This document shows, one piece after another, positions 8,910 to 17,309 of a DNA stretch of 64,000 nt (position 1 is its first letter; each line of letters opens with the position of its first letter). Below the pieces are notes generated by a model, which was not told the origin of the DNA, did no database searches, and was given only the letters and a program-made list of their open reading frames with translations. The stretch spans positions 1-64,000 of the forward strand of contig CBFGTV010000003.1 of assembly GCA_965652145.1 (NCBI GenBank). Reading direction: 5' to 3'. A program made the translations under genes and the position numbers. Source of the stretch: CBFGTV01 sp965652145 (GTDB lineage Bacteria; Bacillota; Clostridia; Peptostreptococcales; Natronincolaceae).

Positions 8910-10064
8910 TTAATATATATATTTTTCCAGGGAAGGCGATACCCCCAGGGTTGATTTCAATCGTTGATATTCTTCCATCGCCCTTGAGTCACCGTAACCC
9001 GTTTTAATGGCCCTTAAAAGTAAGTTTTTTGGAGTTTCCAGGGGCGAAATATACTCCACAATGGAAACTCGATAGCCCTTGGCCTCAAGCAGCAGTGCCC
9101 TTAGTCCATCTGTCAAAATATCTGCCATTCTGGCCTTAAGTATTCCATGCTTTAATATAGGCTGAAGGGGTTCATAATGATATTGGTTTAATATTTCCTT
9201 CTGGCAGCAGGGCACCGATACAATTGCCTTGGAATTACATCGTATTCCCAGGGCCAGGGCCATATCTGTGGCAGTATCACAGGCATGAAGGCTGATTACC
9301 AAATGGATATCCCGATCTGGAATATAATTTTTAATATCCTCTTGGTAAAAGGTCATATTACGATACTTTAAAGCCTGGGCCATTTTTTTTGAGGATTCAA
9401 TAACTCCGGCAGAGTAGTCTAGCCCGATAAAATGACATTTTTTCTTCATTACTTCCGTCAGGTAATAATTTAATACAAAGCTCAAATAGGACTTGCCGCA
9501 GCCACAGTCCAATACCGTAAGCTCTTCTTCCTCATCCATTTCCTCTAAAAGGTCTTTGATTAAAGCAACAAAATGATCAATTTGATTATATTTTCGAATC
9601 ATATCGTTTTTGATTTTACCATTTTGACTTAAAATTCCAATTTCCCTTAAAAGATCACTGGCAGGCCCCACTTTAATTAAGTAGTCTCGATTGGTAATTT
9701 GGGCCGTTGAAAAATGCTCTGGTGATTCCTTTGTCTGCTGATCCTCATATTTAATTTTTACGTTCTTATTGTCTCCCTTAATCAGAATCGTTGTACCCCT
9801 CTCCCGATAATGAATTTCCATTTCATCGTACCGGGAGGCAATTGACAATATTTCATCCATTAAAGATATGGGCGACAGCACCTTGGTCACTCCATTAAAG
9901 TTAAAGGAGATACCCTGAGGTACCGGTGTTCCCTTTCCCTTAAATTTTTTTAAACCAGAAGTACAATTGAGTTCCAATTCCAGGAAAATATCATAGCCTT
10001 CCTTTAGTCTTTCTTGAAGGCCCGATAAAAAGAGCTTTAGTTTCATCAAATTCTGTTTATTCAT
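8910..10064 (-). CDS. Class I SAM-dependent methyltransferase (Methyltransf_32 type)
   Basis: A 384-residue cytoplasmic protein. The N-terminal 150 residues are unassigned; the C-terminal half is a Rossmann methyltransferase with a SAM loop (VLDCGCGKSYLSF, about 195-207) and the paired motifs SLHACDTATD and VPCCQKE characteristic of the Methyltransf_32 family. The HACD/PCC signature is shared with eukaryotic METTL25-like proteins; the substrate is unknown. It lies 25 bases downstream of the metallophosphoesterase gene and is probably co-transcribed with it and the alarmone synthetase. Confidence 0.75.
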   Translation of the reverse strand: MNKQNLMKLKLFLSGLQERLKEGYDIFLELELNCTSGLKKFKGKGTPVPQGISFNFNGVTKVLSPISLMDEILSIASRYDEMEIHYRERGTTILIKGDNKNVKIKYEDQQTKESPEHFSTAQITNRDYLIKVGPASDLLREIGILSQNGKIKNDMIRKYNQIDHFVALIKDLLEEMDEEEELTVLDCGCGKSYLSFVLNYYLTEVMKKKCHFIGLDYSAGVIESSKKMAQALKYRNMTFYQEDIKNYIPDRDIHLVISLHACDTATDMALALGIRCNSKAIVSVPCCQKEILNQYHYEPLQPILKHGILKARMADILTDGLRALLLEAKGYRVSIVEYISPLETPKNLLLRAIKTGYGDSRAMEEYQRLKSTLGVSPSLEKYIY

Positions 10065-10089
10065 TCTTTGCTTCCAGTCCTTTCCTTTG

Positions 10090-10785
10090 CTATTCCCTTA
10101 ATAAGCAGTGCAAATTAAAGTTTAAGTAGTCACAGGAAATTAAATTAAATTGAATCCCTTGATAGTTTCCCTTCAGCCCAGCATCGTAAGCATCTTCACC
10201 ATGAAGGTGGCCGTAGACCACCTGTTCTACCTCAAATTCCTGACAAAGGTCTGTAAATAAAGAGGGTTCCAGTTGATCGTTGGTGGGAGGATAATGGAGC
10301 ATCACAATTTTGTTCCGATAGCCCGCCCGATGGGCCTGTCCCAGGGATGCCCTTAAACGCTGCACTTCTCTTAAATATATCTTTTCATCCTGCTCTGTAA
10401 ACCGTGATTCATTGGGGCAAATCCATCCACGGGTACCGCATATAGCATAATCTTGATAGGGATGAAAGCTATTTTGAAGAAAAATCATGGACTCAAAAAG
10501 TTGATTCAATTTTGATATACTGCCCCACCAATAATCATGATTCCCCTTAATCAGTATTTTTTTACCAGGCAGCTCCTGAATCCATTCTAAGTCCACCATA
10601 GCATCCTTTAGCTTCATGGCCCAGGAAATATCTCCGGGAATTAAAACTGTATCATCAGCCTTTACTCGACTCATCCAGTCTTCTTTAATTTTCTCATAAT
10701 GCTTAAACCAGTGGTCTCCAAAAATATCCATTGGCTTTGGCTGATCAAAGCTCAAATGCAAGTCTGCAATACCATATAATGCCAT
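10090..10785 (-). CDS. Calcineurin-like metallophosphoesterase
   Basis: A 231-residue dinuclear-metal phosphoesterase. All core motifs are present in order: DLH (near residue 8), PGDISW, KGNHDYWW, MLHYPP and GHLHG. No signal peptide or membrane segment is seen, so it is cytoplasmic. The substrate is not evident; the family includes phosphodiesterases and protein phosphatases. It lies between the RelA/SpoT-domain synthetase (gap 31 bases) and the methyltransferase on one strand. GGAG lies 7 bases before the ATG. Confidence 0.88.
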   Translation of the reverse strand: MALYGIADLHLSFDQPKPMDIFGDHWFKHYEKIKEDWMSRVKADDTVLIPGDISWAMKLKDAMVDLEWIQELPGKKILIKGNHDYWWGSISKLNQLFESMIFLQNSFHPYQDYAICGTRGWICPNESRFTEQDEKIYLREVQRLRASLGQAHRAGYRNKIVMLHYPPTNDQLEPSLFTDLCQEFEVEQVVYGHLHGEDAYDAGLKGNYQGIQFNLISCDYLNFNLHCLLRE

Positions 10786-10816
10786 CGTTATTCTCCATTT
10801 CTATTGATTACATCGT

Positions 10817-11620
10817 CTATTCAAATACTTCATATCGCTCACTATAGGCCCCAATTTCCTGCGAGAGCTTTTTCAATGCCCGAACATCACCCTTATCCCA
10901 TACTGAATTAAAGCGCTCTTGAAACTCCGCAGCCTCCTTTGATTTTCCCATTAAATAAAGAAGCTGAATATTTCTTAAAATACTAGAGACGGTATTAGAC
11001 TTAACCTCAAACATTTTTTGAGCCTGTCTAATTTCGTGGCGTATTTCAGACATCTCTTGATCCAACTGAAAGGCGGCGTCGGCAGCCTTCTTCAGCCTGT
11101 CATTAATATGCTCCGGTATATTATGCTTATACTTATATTTTAGTGAATGTTCTATGGTTCCCCAAAAATTCATAGCCAGGGTACGAATTTGTATTTCTGC
11201 TAAAATTTTTTTGGAACCAAGGGCTGTTTGAATAGGGTATCGAATAATGACATGATAGCTTCGATAACCGCTCTCCTTAAAATTGTTGATATAATCCTTT
11301 TCGGAATGAATTTCTAAATCCTTTCCGTCCCGTTCCCTTATGTAATCTACCACGGTATAAATATCCTCAACAAATTGACACATGATACGGATTCCTGCAA
11401 TGTCTTCAATCTTTTCTTCGATTTCATCCATATCTATATCCAATTTTTTGGCCTTTTCCAATATACTTGAAACCTTTTTTACTCTACCGGTTACAAACTC
11501 AATGGGTGAGTACTCACCCAAGGTTAAAAGCTCGTTTCTGATGCTTTTAAATTTAACCTTTAATTCCTCTACGGAATGTTCATACGGTATTAAAAACTTT
11601 TTCCATTCCACATACTGCAT
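10817..11620 (-). CDS. relQ: Small alarmone synthetase (GTP pyrophosphokinase, RelQ/YjbM family)
   Basis: Synthesises (p)ppGpp by pyrophosphate transfer from ATP to GDP/GTP. The 267-residue protein has a RelA/SpoT synthetase domain (about 40-200) with GIRIMCQF, the Gly-Tyr-Arg-Ser-Tyr-His substrate loop, and EIQIRTLAMNFWGTIEH. It lacks the HD hydrolase, TGS and ACT domains of long RelA, so it only synthesises. It is about 55 residues longer than Bacillus YjbM; the extra C terminus is helical. GGGGTGAT precedes the ATG. It is the first gene of a likely three-gene operon. Confidence 0.88.
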   Translation of the reverse strand: MQYVEWKKFLIPYEHSVEELKVKFKSIRNELLTLGEYSPIEFVTGRVKKVSSILEKAKKLDIDMDEIEEKIEDIAGIRIMCQFVEDIYTVVDYIRERDGKDLEIHSEKDYINNFKESGYRSYHVIIRYPIQTALGSKKILAEIQIRTLAMNFWGTIEHSLKYKYKHNIPEHINDRLKKAADAAFQLDQEMSEIRHEIRQAQKMFEVKSNTVSSILRNIQLLYLMGKSKEAAEFQERFNSVWDKGDVRALKKLSQEIGAYSERYEVFE

Positions 11621-11836
11621 CTAATCACCCCACTACCCGATTCAATCAATATTTTTATGCTTTTGGGCTTTTATCCAATACCCCTACTATTATATCATTA
11701 ATTCTATCTTCTGGGAAAAGCATCTGGTGTTAAATTTAACGTTAAAATTGAATTTTCATGATCAATTTTTTATTATACTGTTAATATTATTAAAATGCTT
11801 TATTTTGTTTAAATTATACTTTCTGTTCATTTCGCC

Positions 11837-11877
11837 AAAATAAAAGGAAAAACTGCTATGGAATCCCCGATAGCAGT
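11837..11877 (-). terminator. Terminator after gap
   Basis: ACTGCTAT stem (11852-11859 with 11870-11877) followed on the minus strand by TTTTCCTTTTATTTT, 9 bases past the gap stop. Confidence 0.85.
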
Positions 11878-11885
11878 CACAGATC

Positions 11886-12890
11886 CTATTGATTGCCTAC
11901 ATAGGCGGCCAATTCCAACAATCTATTGGAATATCCCCACTCATTATCATACCAGGCCACCACCTTCACCATTTTATCCTTTACCAGCATGGTTGATAAT
12001 CCGTCTACAATAGCGGAACGAGGGTCTTTTTTATAGTCTACCGATACCAGGGGCAGCTCAGTGTAGCCCAATATCCCCTTCATATGACCTTGAGCCGCAG
12101 ATTTTAAGGCATGATTCACCTCTGCCACCGTTACCGCCCGCTTTAACTGAGCCACTACATCCACAATGGAAACAACAGGAACGGGAACCCTCATGGCTAT
12201 ACCATTAATTTTCCCCTTCAGGGATGGTATAACCAGTTCTACAGCCTTGGCTGCCCCGGTGGTGGTGGGAATAATTGATTCTGCTGCCGCCCTGGCCCTT
12301 CTTAAATCTGAGTGGGGTAAATCTAAGATACGCTGATCGTTGGTATAGGCATGAACAGTTGTCATTAATGCCGACTCTACGTAAAATGAATCATGAAGTA
12401 CCTTCACAATGGGCGCAAGGCAATTGGTGGTACAGGAAGCATTGGATAAAATATGTTCAGTTTCATTATGATAGCTTTCAACATTGACACCCATTACAAT
12501 GGTTTTAATCCCTTCACCCTTACCAGGGGCAGATAAAATCACTTTCTTCGCCCCTCCTTGCAGATGCCTGGCGGCGGCTTCATAGCTTAAGAAGTGCCCT
12601 GAACATTCCAAAACAACCTCTACCCCCAACGAAGCCCAAGGAATGTCAGCAGGGTCACGATGGGATGTAAAGGGTATCTGTTTTTCTCCAATCCTTAATA
12701 GATGATCCTGGGCTGTCACCTCCTGATGAAAAACACCATAATTTGTATCATATTTAAATAAATGGGCATGCTTTTCGGGGCCACTGGTACTGTTGATGGC
12801 CACAATTTCTACCCCCATATTCTTTTCCAAGGAAGCCCTCAGGGCTGCCTTTCCAATTCTGCCAAATCCATTAATTCCTATTTTTATCAT
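11886..12890 (-). CDS. gap: Glyceraldehyde-3-phosphate dehydrogenase, GapB-like cofactor pocket
   Basis: Oxidises or reduces glyceraldehyde 3-phosphate/1,3-bisphosphoglycerate. The 334-residue protein has the Rossmann start (GINGFGRIG), the catalytic motif NASCTTNCLAP (Cys near 152) and the SIIPTTTGAAKA region. After VAIN the sequence is STSG, with Ser34 where catabolic NAD-specific GapA enzymes have Asp; Bacillus GapB has Ala at this position and uses NADP. This suggests relaxed or NADP-preferring cofactor use, but it is an inference from one position. The gene is monocistronic, not linked to pgk or tpi. GAGGAGG lies 7 bases before the ATG. Confidence 0.92.
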   Translation of the reverse strand: MIKIGINGFGRIGKAALRASLEKNMGVEIVAINSTSGPEKHAHLFKYDTNYGVFHQEVTAQDHLLRIGEKQIPFTSHRDPADIPWASLGVEVVLECSGHFLSYEAAARHLQGGAKKVILSAPGKGEGIKTIVMGVNVESYHNETEHILSNASCTTNCLAPIVKVLHDSFYVESALMTTVHAYTNDQRILDLPHSDLRRARAAAESIIPTTTGAAKAVELVIPSLKGKINGIAMRVPVPVVSIVDVVAQLKRAVTVAEVNHALKSAAQGHMKGILGYTELPLVSVDYKKDPRSAIVDGLSTMLVKDKMVKVVAWYDNEWGYSNRLLELAAYVGNQ

Positions 12891-13067
12891 TTTTTAGCCT
12901 CCTCATTCATTATCCCATAATATTATATAGCATATTTCTTATTTATTACATACTTTTTTCTATTTTTTTGGAATAAAAAACTAATAATATTTAAGTATAC
13001 AACAATTAATCACACCTTAAAAAACAAAAAAGCCATCCTTTAAAAATAAGGACAACTTTTTAGAGTC

Positions 13068-13232
13068 TAGGGTGTGTCTGAATACTCCGAAGGGTGCAGA
13101 TTTTACTGAATTTTTGTTCCAAGCAAGGCGCTTTTTTGAAGGCATACCAGGAGTACGTCAAGGAAAAGCAACGCTGCGTGGGACAAAAAAGCGGTGAAAG
13201 ATGCCCTTGAGTGGGTTTTCAGACACGCCCTA
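13068..13232. mobile_element. MITE-like palindromic element with TA boundaries
   Basis: A 165-bp non-coding element. Its ends are imperfect inverted repeats of about 20 bp (GGGTGTGTCTGAATACTCC at 13070-13088; the right end at 13212-13230 reads GGGCGTGTCTGAAAACCCA on the minus strand). Both ends are flanked by the dinucleotide TA, as expected for target duplication by IS630/Tc1-mariner transposases. The interior is also a long imperfect palindrome, so the whole unit can fold into one extended hairpin. No second copy or transposase is in the window. Confidence 0.65.
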
Positions 13233-13261
13233 ATTTAATAACAGAAAACTTTTATAGAAAA

Positions 13262-13291
13262 TAAAAAAAGATAGCCTCCAAATAGCTATCT
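13262..13291 (-). terminator. Terminator after the P-loop protein gene
   Basis: AGATAGC stem (13269-13275 with 13285-13291) followed on the minus strand by CTTTTTTTAT, about 40 bases after the stop. Confidence 0.75.
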
Positions 13292-13330
13292 TGAATTGAT
13301 GCTTCTTTATAAAAGCCCTTTTTATATTTT

Positions 13331-13756
13331 TCATTCAGCCTTTACTTCATGAAGCTTATATTGATGCAAATAATCCGGTACTGTCTCTTCCATGGGAAGG
13401 GTAAAGGTAAAGTTGACATTATATTTCAGCTCAAGCCTTCCCAGCTTTTGAAAAAAGTCCTCCAGCTCCAGTGGAGATGAATTAGTGATTTCATTAAGAC
13501 CGTCTACATAGATGCCCTCAATATCATAGTTTGACGCTATTATACCACTCAAAAAACCGTAAAACCCTGCATGATCGTTAATGTGATAGTCCTTCATGCC
13601 GGTAAAGCGAATACGATAATCGATTTGAAACATATGATTGTTGTTCCGATCAATGTATACAATATGACCCTTGGCCCGCTTAACAGCCTCGTTTGCCTCC
13701 TCTATCAGCTGTCTGGTCTTTCCTGAACCCATTTTACCAATAATGATTTTTATCAT
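13331..13756 (-). CDS. Small P-loop ATPase-like protein
   Basis: A 141-residue protein beginning MIKIIIGKMGSGKT, a textbook Walker A motif (GKMGSGKT, residues 7-14). A Walker B-like strand follows (IEGIYVDGLNEI, about 90-101). It is far shorter than AAA or ABC ATPases and resembles small clostridial nucleotide-binding proteins of unknown role. I chose the ATG at 13756 because GGAGGAGG sits 8 bases before it; an ATG 30 bases upstream has no such site. It follows the radical SAM gene after about 100 bases on the same strand. Confidence 0.75.
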   Translation of the reverse strand: MIKIIIGKMGSGKTRQLIEEANEAVKRAKGHIVYIDRNNNHMFQIDYRIRFTGMKDYHINDHAGFYGFLSGIIASNYDIEGIYVDGLNEITNSSPLELEDFFQKLGRLELKYNVNFTFTLPMEETVPDYLHQYKLHEVKAE

Positions 13757-13857
13757 CAGCCCAACCTCCTCCAAAAATATCCTCATAGCAATTGTTAAAA
13801 TATTCTATTTATTTTTACAATTCGATATTCCTTTTCGGTTTCCTGCTGGTAAATCAT

Positions 13858-14811
13858 TTAATTAAATGCTTTTCCCCCCAAATAATCTGCCTTTTTTCCC
13901 TGAAATCGCCCCTGCTGCTGCATTTTTGAATGAATTTCATCTCGAATTCGCCACCAGCTTTGATTCCAGTTGACAAATAGGGCATTTTCTTCTGGGGCTC
14001 TGCCAATTAATCGTTGAACCGCAATGGAAGGGGCTAAATATTCCAAAAAGACCATAACCCTTTCCTGGTACTCCTCCACAGAAATCATGGTAAACTCCTT
14101 ATTTTGATATTGATCACCCATAACGGTATCAGCCATGATATAAAGGGCATGAAGCTTCACCTGTTGTATTTTCAGGGCTGAAAGAACCTTGGCATTTTCT
14201 ATTACATCCTCCATGGTATCCCATGGCAAATTCAAGATTAAATGGGCGCAAATTTCAAAGCCATAGTTCCTAATTTGAAGTACCGCATCGATGAATTCTG
14301 CCAGGCCGTGGCCACGGTTTATTTTTTTGAGGGTATGATAATTTACGGTTTGTAGACCCAGTTCAATACTAATGGTAATTTTATGCTCTTCGCTAATTTT
14401 TTTTAATACAGCCAGATGATCACCCGTAATGCAATCGGGTCTGGTTGAAATACATAGCTCTACAACATTTTCCAAAAGGGCTTCCCTCATATACATTTCA
14501 AAATCTTTTACAGGCAGGTAAGTGTTGCTGTAATTTTGGAAATAAGCAATAAATTTTCGAGCCTTATACCTTTTTCGAATGTACTCCATATTTTGTCTAA
14601 GCTGAGCTGATACGGAAAGGCAATTAGGTAGATTTTCAAAGCCTGCTCCAACTTCACCGCAAAAAGTACAGCCCCCTTTCCCTAGCTTTCCATCACGGTT
14701 TGGACAAGTGACCGGGAGGTTTACGGGGAGCTTATATACCTTTTCCTTATATTTTTCCTTTAGATAGGCGGAATAGGCCCGATAGGGCAGGCCTCCACGA
14801 TTCATATTCAT
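13858..14811 (-). CDS. Radical SAM protein of the TIGR01212/YtqA-YhcC family
   Basis: Iron-sulfur radical SAM enzyme of about 317 residues. The cluster motif is the family's unusual wide form: Cys in TCPNRDG, then GGCTFC 14 residues later, followed by GEVGAGF. FQNYSNTYLP, CISTRPDC, ELGLQT and HLILNLPWDT are further family hallmarks. Members of the YtqA subgroup (MnmL) act in tRNA wobble-uridine modification in Bacillus and Streptococcus, but the partner methylase MnmM (YtqB) is not adjacent here, so that role is only possible. Several ATGs are clustered; the one at 14811 sits 9 bases from CGGAG, while the longest start is at 14820. Confidence 0.85.
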   Translation of the reverse strand: MNMNRGGLPYRAYSAYLKEKYKEKVYKLPVNLPVTCPNRDGKLGKGGCTFCGEVGAGFENLPNCLSVSAQLRQNMEYIRKRYKARKFIAYFQNYSNTYLPVKDFEMYMREALLENVVELCISTRPDCITGDHLAVLKKISEEHKITISIELGLQTVNYHTLKKINRGHGLAEFIDAVLQIRNYGFEICAHLILNLPWDTMEDVIENAKVLSALKIQQVKLHALYIMADTVMGDQYQNKEFTMISVEEYQERVMVFLEYLAPSIAVQRLIGRAPEENALFVNWNQSWWRIRDEIHSKMQQQGRFQGKKADYLGGKAFN

Positions 14812-14973
14812 ATTCATCATCTCCGAAACGTTATCTCTTTTTATCCATGGTTAAATGTATTTTATTTAACCCAGTTATAGGAACCTTTTTTACACAATGA
14901 TTCATCATATAATATGTCGCTTACATCATAATTATTCAAAGCCATGTGATTTCAAGCATTGGTACGCATCTTT

Positions 14974-15027
14974 AAAAAGCCAGGATCATTGGCATTTTTT
15001 CATTGCCCTTTGATCACTGGCTTTTTT
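14974..15027 (-). terminator. Terminator after the Usp-like gene (bidirectional form)
   Basis: Long imperfect stem (AAAAAGCCAGGATCA, 14974-14988, with TGATCACTGGCTTTTTT, 15011-15027), T-rich on both outer sides, beginning 22 bases beyond the Usp-like stop. Confidence 0.75.
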
Positions 15028-15049
15028 GCCTTTTCATGTACAGGCTATC

Positions 15050-15439
15050 TTACTCTGTTGGGATCACCAAAATTTTAACATCATCTCCCAATTTTTTCTC
15101 CAAACGGACAATCATGTTGCTCTCCGGCGAAGCCTCTAGGGATTCGCCCATAATGATTCTGGCAACGTTGTTTTTATAACAAAAATCTGTAATGGTTTTT
15201 TCTACATTAGTAGACCTCAATACGGTCATTTCTGCTTCAACGGATTTGGAAATATCAAACAAATATTCAAGGGCTTCATCTTCATGGGTATTGCCCAGTA
15301 TATTGTAGCCCTCAGGCGCCACATGGACAACCAACAGGTCGCCTCCCAATTTTCTTTTTATTTCCTGACCCTTTTTAATTAATCGTTCGCAGGTCTTTTG
15401 CTGTGTTACGCATACCATGGTATGCTTTTTTAAATCCAT
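15050..15439 (-). CDS. Universal stress protein-like domain protein (KdpD-Usp type)
   Basis: A 129-residue single-domain protein of the Usp fold: initial strand MVCVTQQ, second strand DLLVVHVAPEG, then RIIMGES and the C-terminal strand VKILVIPTE. The arrangement resembles the Usp domain embedded in KdpD sensor kinases more than stand-alone UspA. The classic ATP-binding GxxGxxxxxxxxG motif is not clear. Its role is unknown, presumably ligand or nucleotide binding. AAGGGGG lies 9 bases before the ATG. Monocistronic. Confidence 0.75.
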   Translation of the reverse strand: MDLKKHTMVCVTQQKTCERLIKKGQEIKRKLGGDLLVVHVAPEGYNILGNTHEDEALEYLFDISKSVEAEMTVLRSTNVEKTITDFCYKNNVARIIMGESLEASPESNMIVRLEKKLGDDVKILVIPTE

Positions 15440-15564
15440 AGCCTTGGTCCCCCTTAGTGGTTATAGATCATTAATAGGTTAGCGATAATACGGCTAAATT
15501 ACATTTCTATTATACTATATTTTTTGTCTCTATAGCTTAATTCCTTAAATAGATTTAATATTTA

Positions 15565-17178
15565 TCATTTTATTGTAAACAATGGCAGCATCTCTGATTG
15601 TATTTCTCCAATTCGCCATAGGGAGACTCCCTTTATCCCATAATACTTTGCCAATAATACCTTGCTTTTTAAACTATGGTAGTCTTCATACCGAATTTTG
15701 TTATTTATTTGAGTCGTTTCATCATAAAATGCAAAGGTTGGTGTCATGGTCTGGTAATCAAAGGATTGCTGCCCCTTTCGTTCCTTCAAAGCCCTATAAA
15801 TAGTACTCATAGAAGGGGTATGAAGGGTGGCTGATTGATTGCTGTCAATTCTGAATTGGGTTCCCCCGGCGATTTGAAGGGCTAAAATGACCTTTTCCTT
15901 TGGTATATCCTTTAAGGCATCTGTAAGGGCCTCCTTCACCTTCAAAAAAGGTGCGTGATCGGTTAATTGGCTGGTGCTTCTTCGATCATAATAATCATGG
16001 GCCATTATAATTACTTCATCGGCAATCTCACCAATGGCCTTATAGTCAAAGCCATCATAATAGCCTACCACATTCCTGGGCTGAACTGCGACAGTAAGCT
16101 GATAATTGTGGGGCTCAAGTGCTTTCTTTAGATTCCTCAACAGATCAGCATAGGCCCTGGCATATCCCTTTTCTGTATTTCTTATATTTTCAAGGTCCAT
16201 TACAATACCCGTAAAGCCATACTGCTCCAGTGAATTAACAATGGCGGTAATAACTTCATTTTGGGCCTCCTGATCCTCTAATAATTGATAAATTAGATCA
16301 GTTCTGGCTTCTGTAAGCATCAAGGTTCTCTTTACACCAGACTGAAGGGCAAAGTCCAGGGGCTCCTGATAACCATTAGGCAATCGATGGCTGCTTTCCC
16401 TGCTATTCATGGTAAAGCCAACCTTGCCATCTTCATTTCTGATCAAGGCACTCCACCCGAAGGCCACCTCCTGGAACTCTTTCACAGTATCTAGCTGCTT
16501 ATAGGAATCAATGGCATAGAAGCCTGTTTTTTTCAATGAATTAATTTGCTCCATGAGTCGAGTAATCATCAGAGCAGCCTCTGCCCTGGTGGCAGTCCTG
16601 CCAGGTCCAAAATATGTTCCCTGGGCTGCTTCATAACCATTAATAATACCTCTTTCAACGGCATAGGCCACGAAGGGTCTTGCCCAGGCGTCAATTTCAT
16701 CTTGATCAATAAAGCCTGTCTCATTAGCGGTTGCATCAGGCTTCTGAAGGGCCCTGGCAATCAGAACAGCTATTTCCTGACGGGTGATGGGCTGCTGAGG
16801 TCTAAAATAGCCCTGATAATCGGCTGTCTGTAATAACCCCCTTTCGATGGCTTCTTCTATATAGGGGTGGGACCAGCGATCCCCTTCAACATCATGAAAG
16901 GAAATCCTGCTAAATTCTTTCTCCTGTATGGGGCCAAGGGCAGTGATCAATATTTTTACAAATTCCTCTCTCGTAATTTGGTTATCAGGTCGAAAGCTGC
17001 CATCGGAATAGCCGCTAAAAATCTGTAAATGCTGCAATAAATACAAATCTGCCTGATAATCCTTTATCCAATGCTTGTCAATATCAGACATCATTAAGAT
17101 CCTTTGGCCGCCACTGACATAGCTGCTGTTGGCCATTATCAATAATAGAATCAACAGATTTCCAATTATTTTTTTCAT
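15565..17178 (-). CDS. Secreted SLH-domain protein with glycoside hydrolase family 18 domain
   Basis: A 537-residue exported protein. A signal peptide (about 1-24) is followed by three S-layer homology repeats (about 30-205; FSGYSDGSFRPDNQITREEF is the first), which anchor it to cell-wall polymer. A GH18-type barrel follows (about 230-537). The catalytic strand reads GIVMDLEN, keeping the Asp and Glu of the family's DxDxE, and LWRIGE resembles the last barrel strand. This fits YaaH/SleL-like wall hydrolases that cut N-acetylglucosamine linkages. The ATG at 17178 is 6 bases after GAGGG; the ATG two codons upstream abuts it. Confidence 0.85.
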   Translation of the reverse strand: MKKIIGNLLILLLIMANSSYVSGGQRILMMSDIDKHWIKDYQADLYLLQHLQIFSGYSDGSFRPDNQITREEFVKILITALGPIQEKEFSRISFHDVEGDRWSHPYIEEAIERGLLQTADYQGYFRPQQPITRQEIAVLIARALQKPDATANETGFIDQDEIDAWARPFVAYAVERGIINGYEAAQGTYFGPGRTATRAEAALMITRLMEQINSLKKTGFYAIDSYKQLDTVKEFQEVAFGWSALIRNEDGKVGFTMNSRESSHRLPNGYQEPLDFALQSGVKRTLMLTEARTDLIYQLLEDQEAQNEVITAIVNSLEQYGFTGIVMDLENIRNTEKGYARAYADLLRNLKKALEPHNYQLTVAVQPRNVVGYYDGFDYKAIGEIADEVIIMAHDYYDRRSTSQLTDHAPFLKVKEALTDALKDIPKEKVILALQIAGGTQFRIDSNQSATLHTPSMSTIYRALKERKGQQSFDYQTMTPTFAFYDETTQINNKIRYEDYHSLKSKVLLAKYYGIKGVSLWRIGEIQSEMLPLFTIK

Positions 17179-17269
17179 CCTCATCCCTCATTTGCTATGT
17201 ATTGTCATTCGTCCTTTATTATAACATAAAGTAGCCTTCTCTAGGGATTTATTGATATTACAGGTTTTT

Positions 17270-17302
17270 TACAAAAAATATCCTGCGGCTTTACCGCAGG
17301 AT
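17270..17302 (-). terminator. Terminator after the LysM gene
   Basis: Perfect 9-bp stem ATCCTGCGG (17280-17288 with 17294-17302), 5-base loop, followed on the minus strand by ATTTTTTGT. It starts 8 bases past the stop. Confidence 0.92.
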
Positions 17303-17309
17303 CATTTTT

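Larger units (their letters stand above)
12891..13330. other. 440-base intergenic region between gap and the P-loop gene
   Basis: It contains a gap -10-like TATAAT on the minus strand near 12920 without a good -35, an AT-rich tract, the 165-bp MITE-like element (13068-13232), and the terminator of the P-loop gene (13262-13291). A weak hairpin with a T-rich tail lies near 13030-13055. No open frame with a ribosome site is seen. Confidence 0.5.

Noticed and set aside
13028..13058. Additional terminator in front of the MITE
   Set aside because: The stem is only five or six A/T-rich pairs, and the gene already has a better terminator at 13262-13291.
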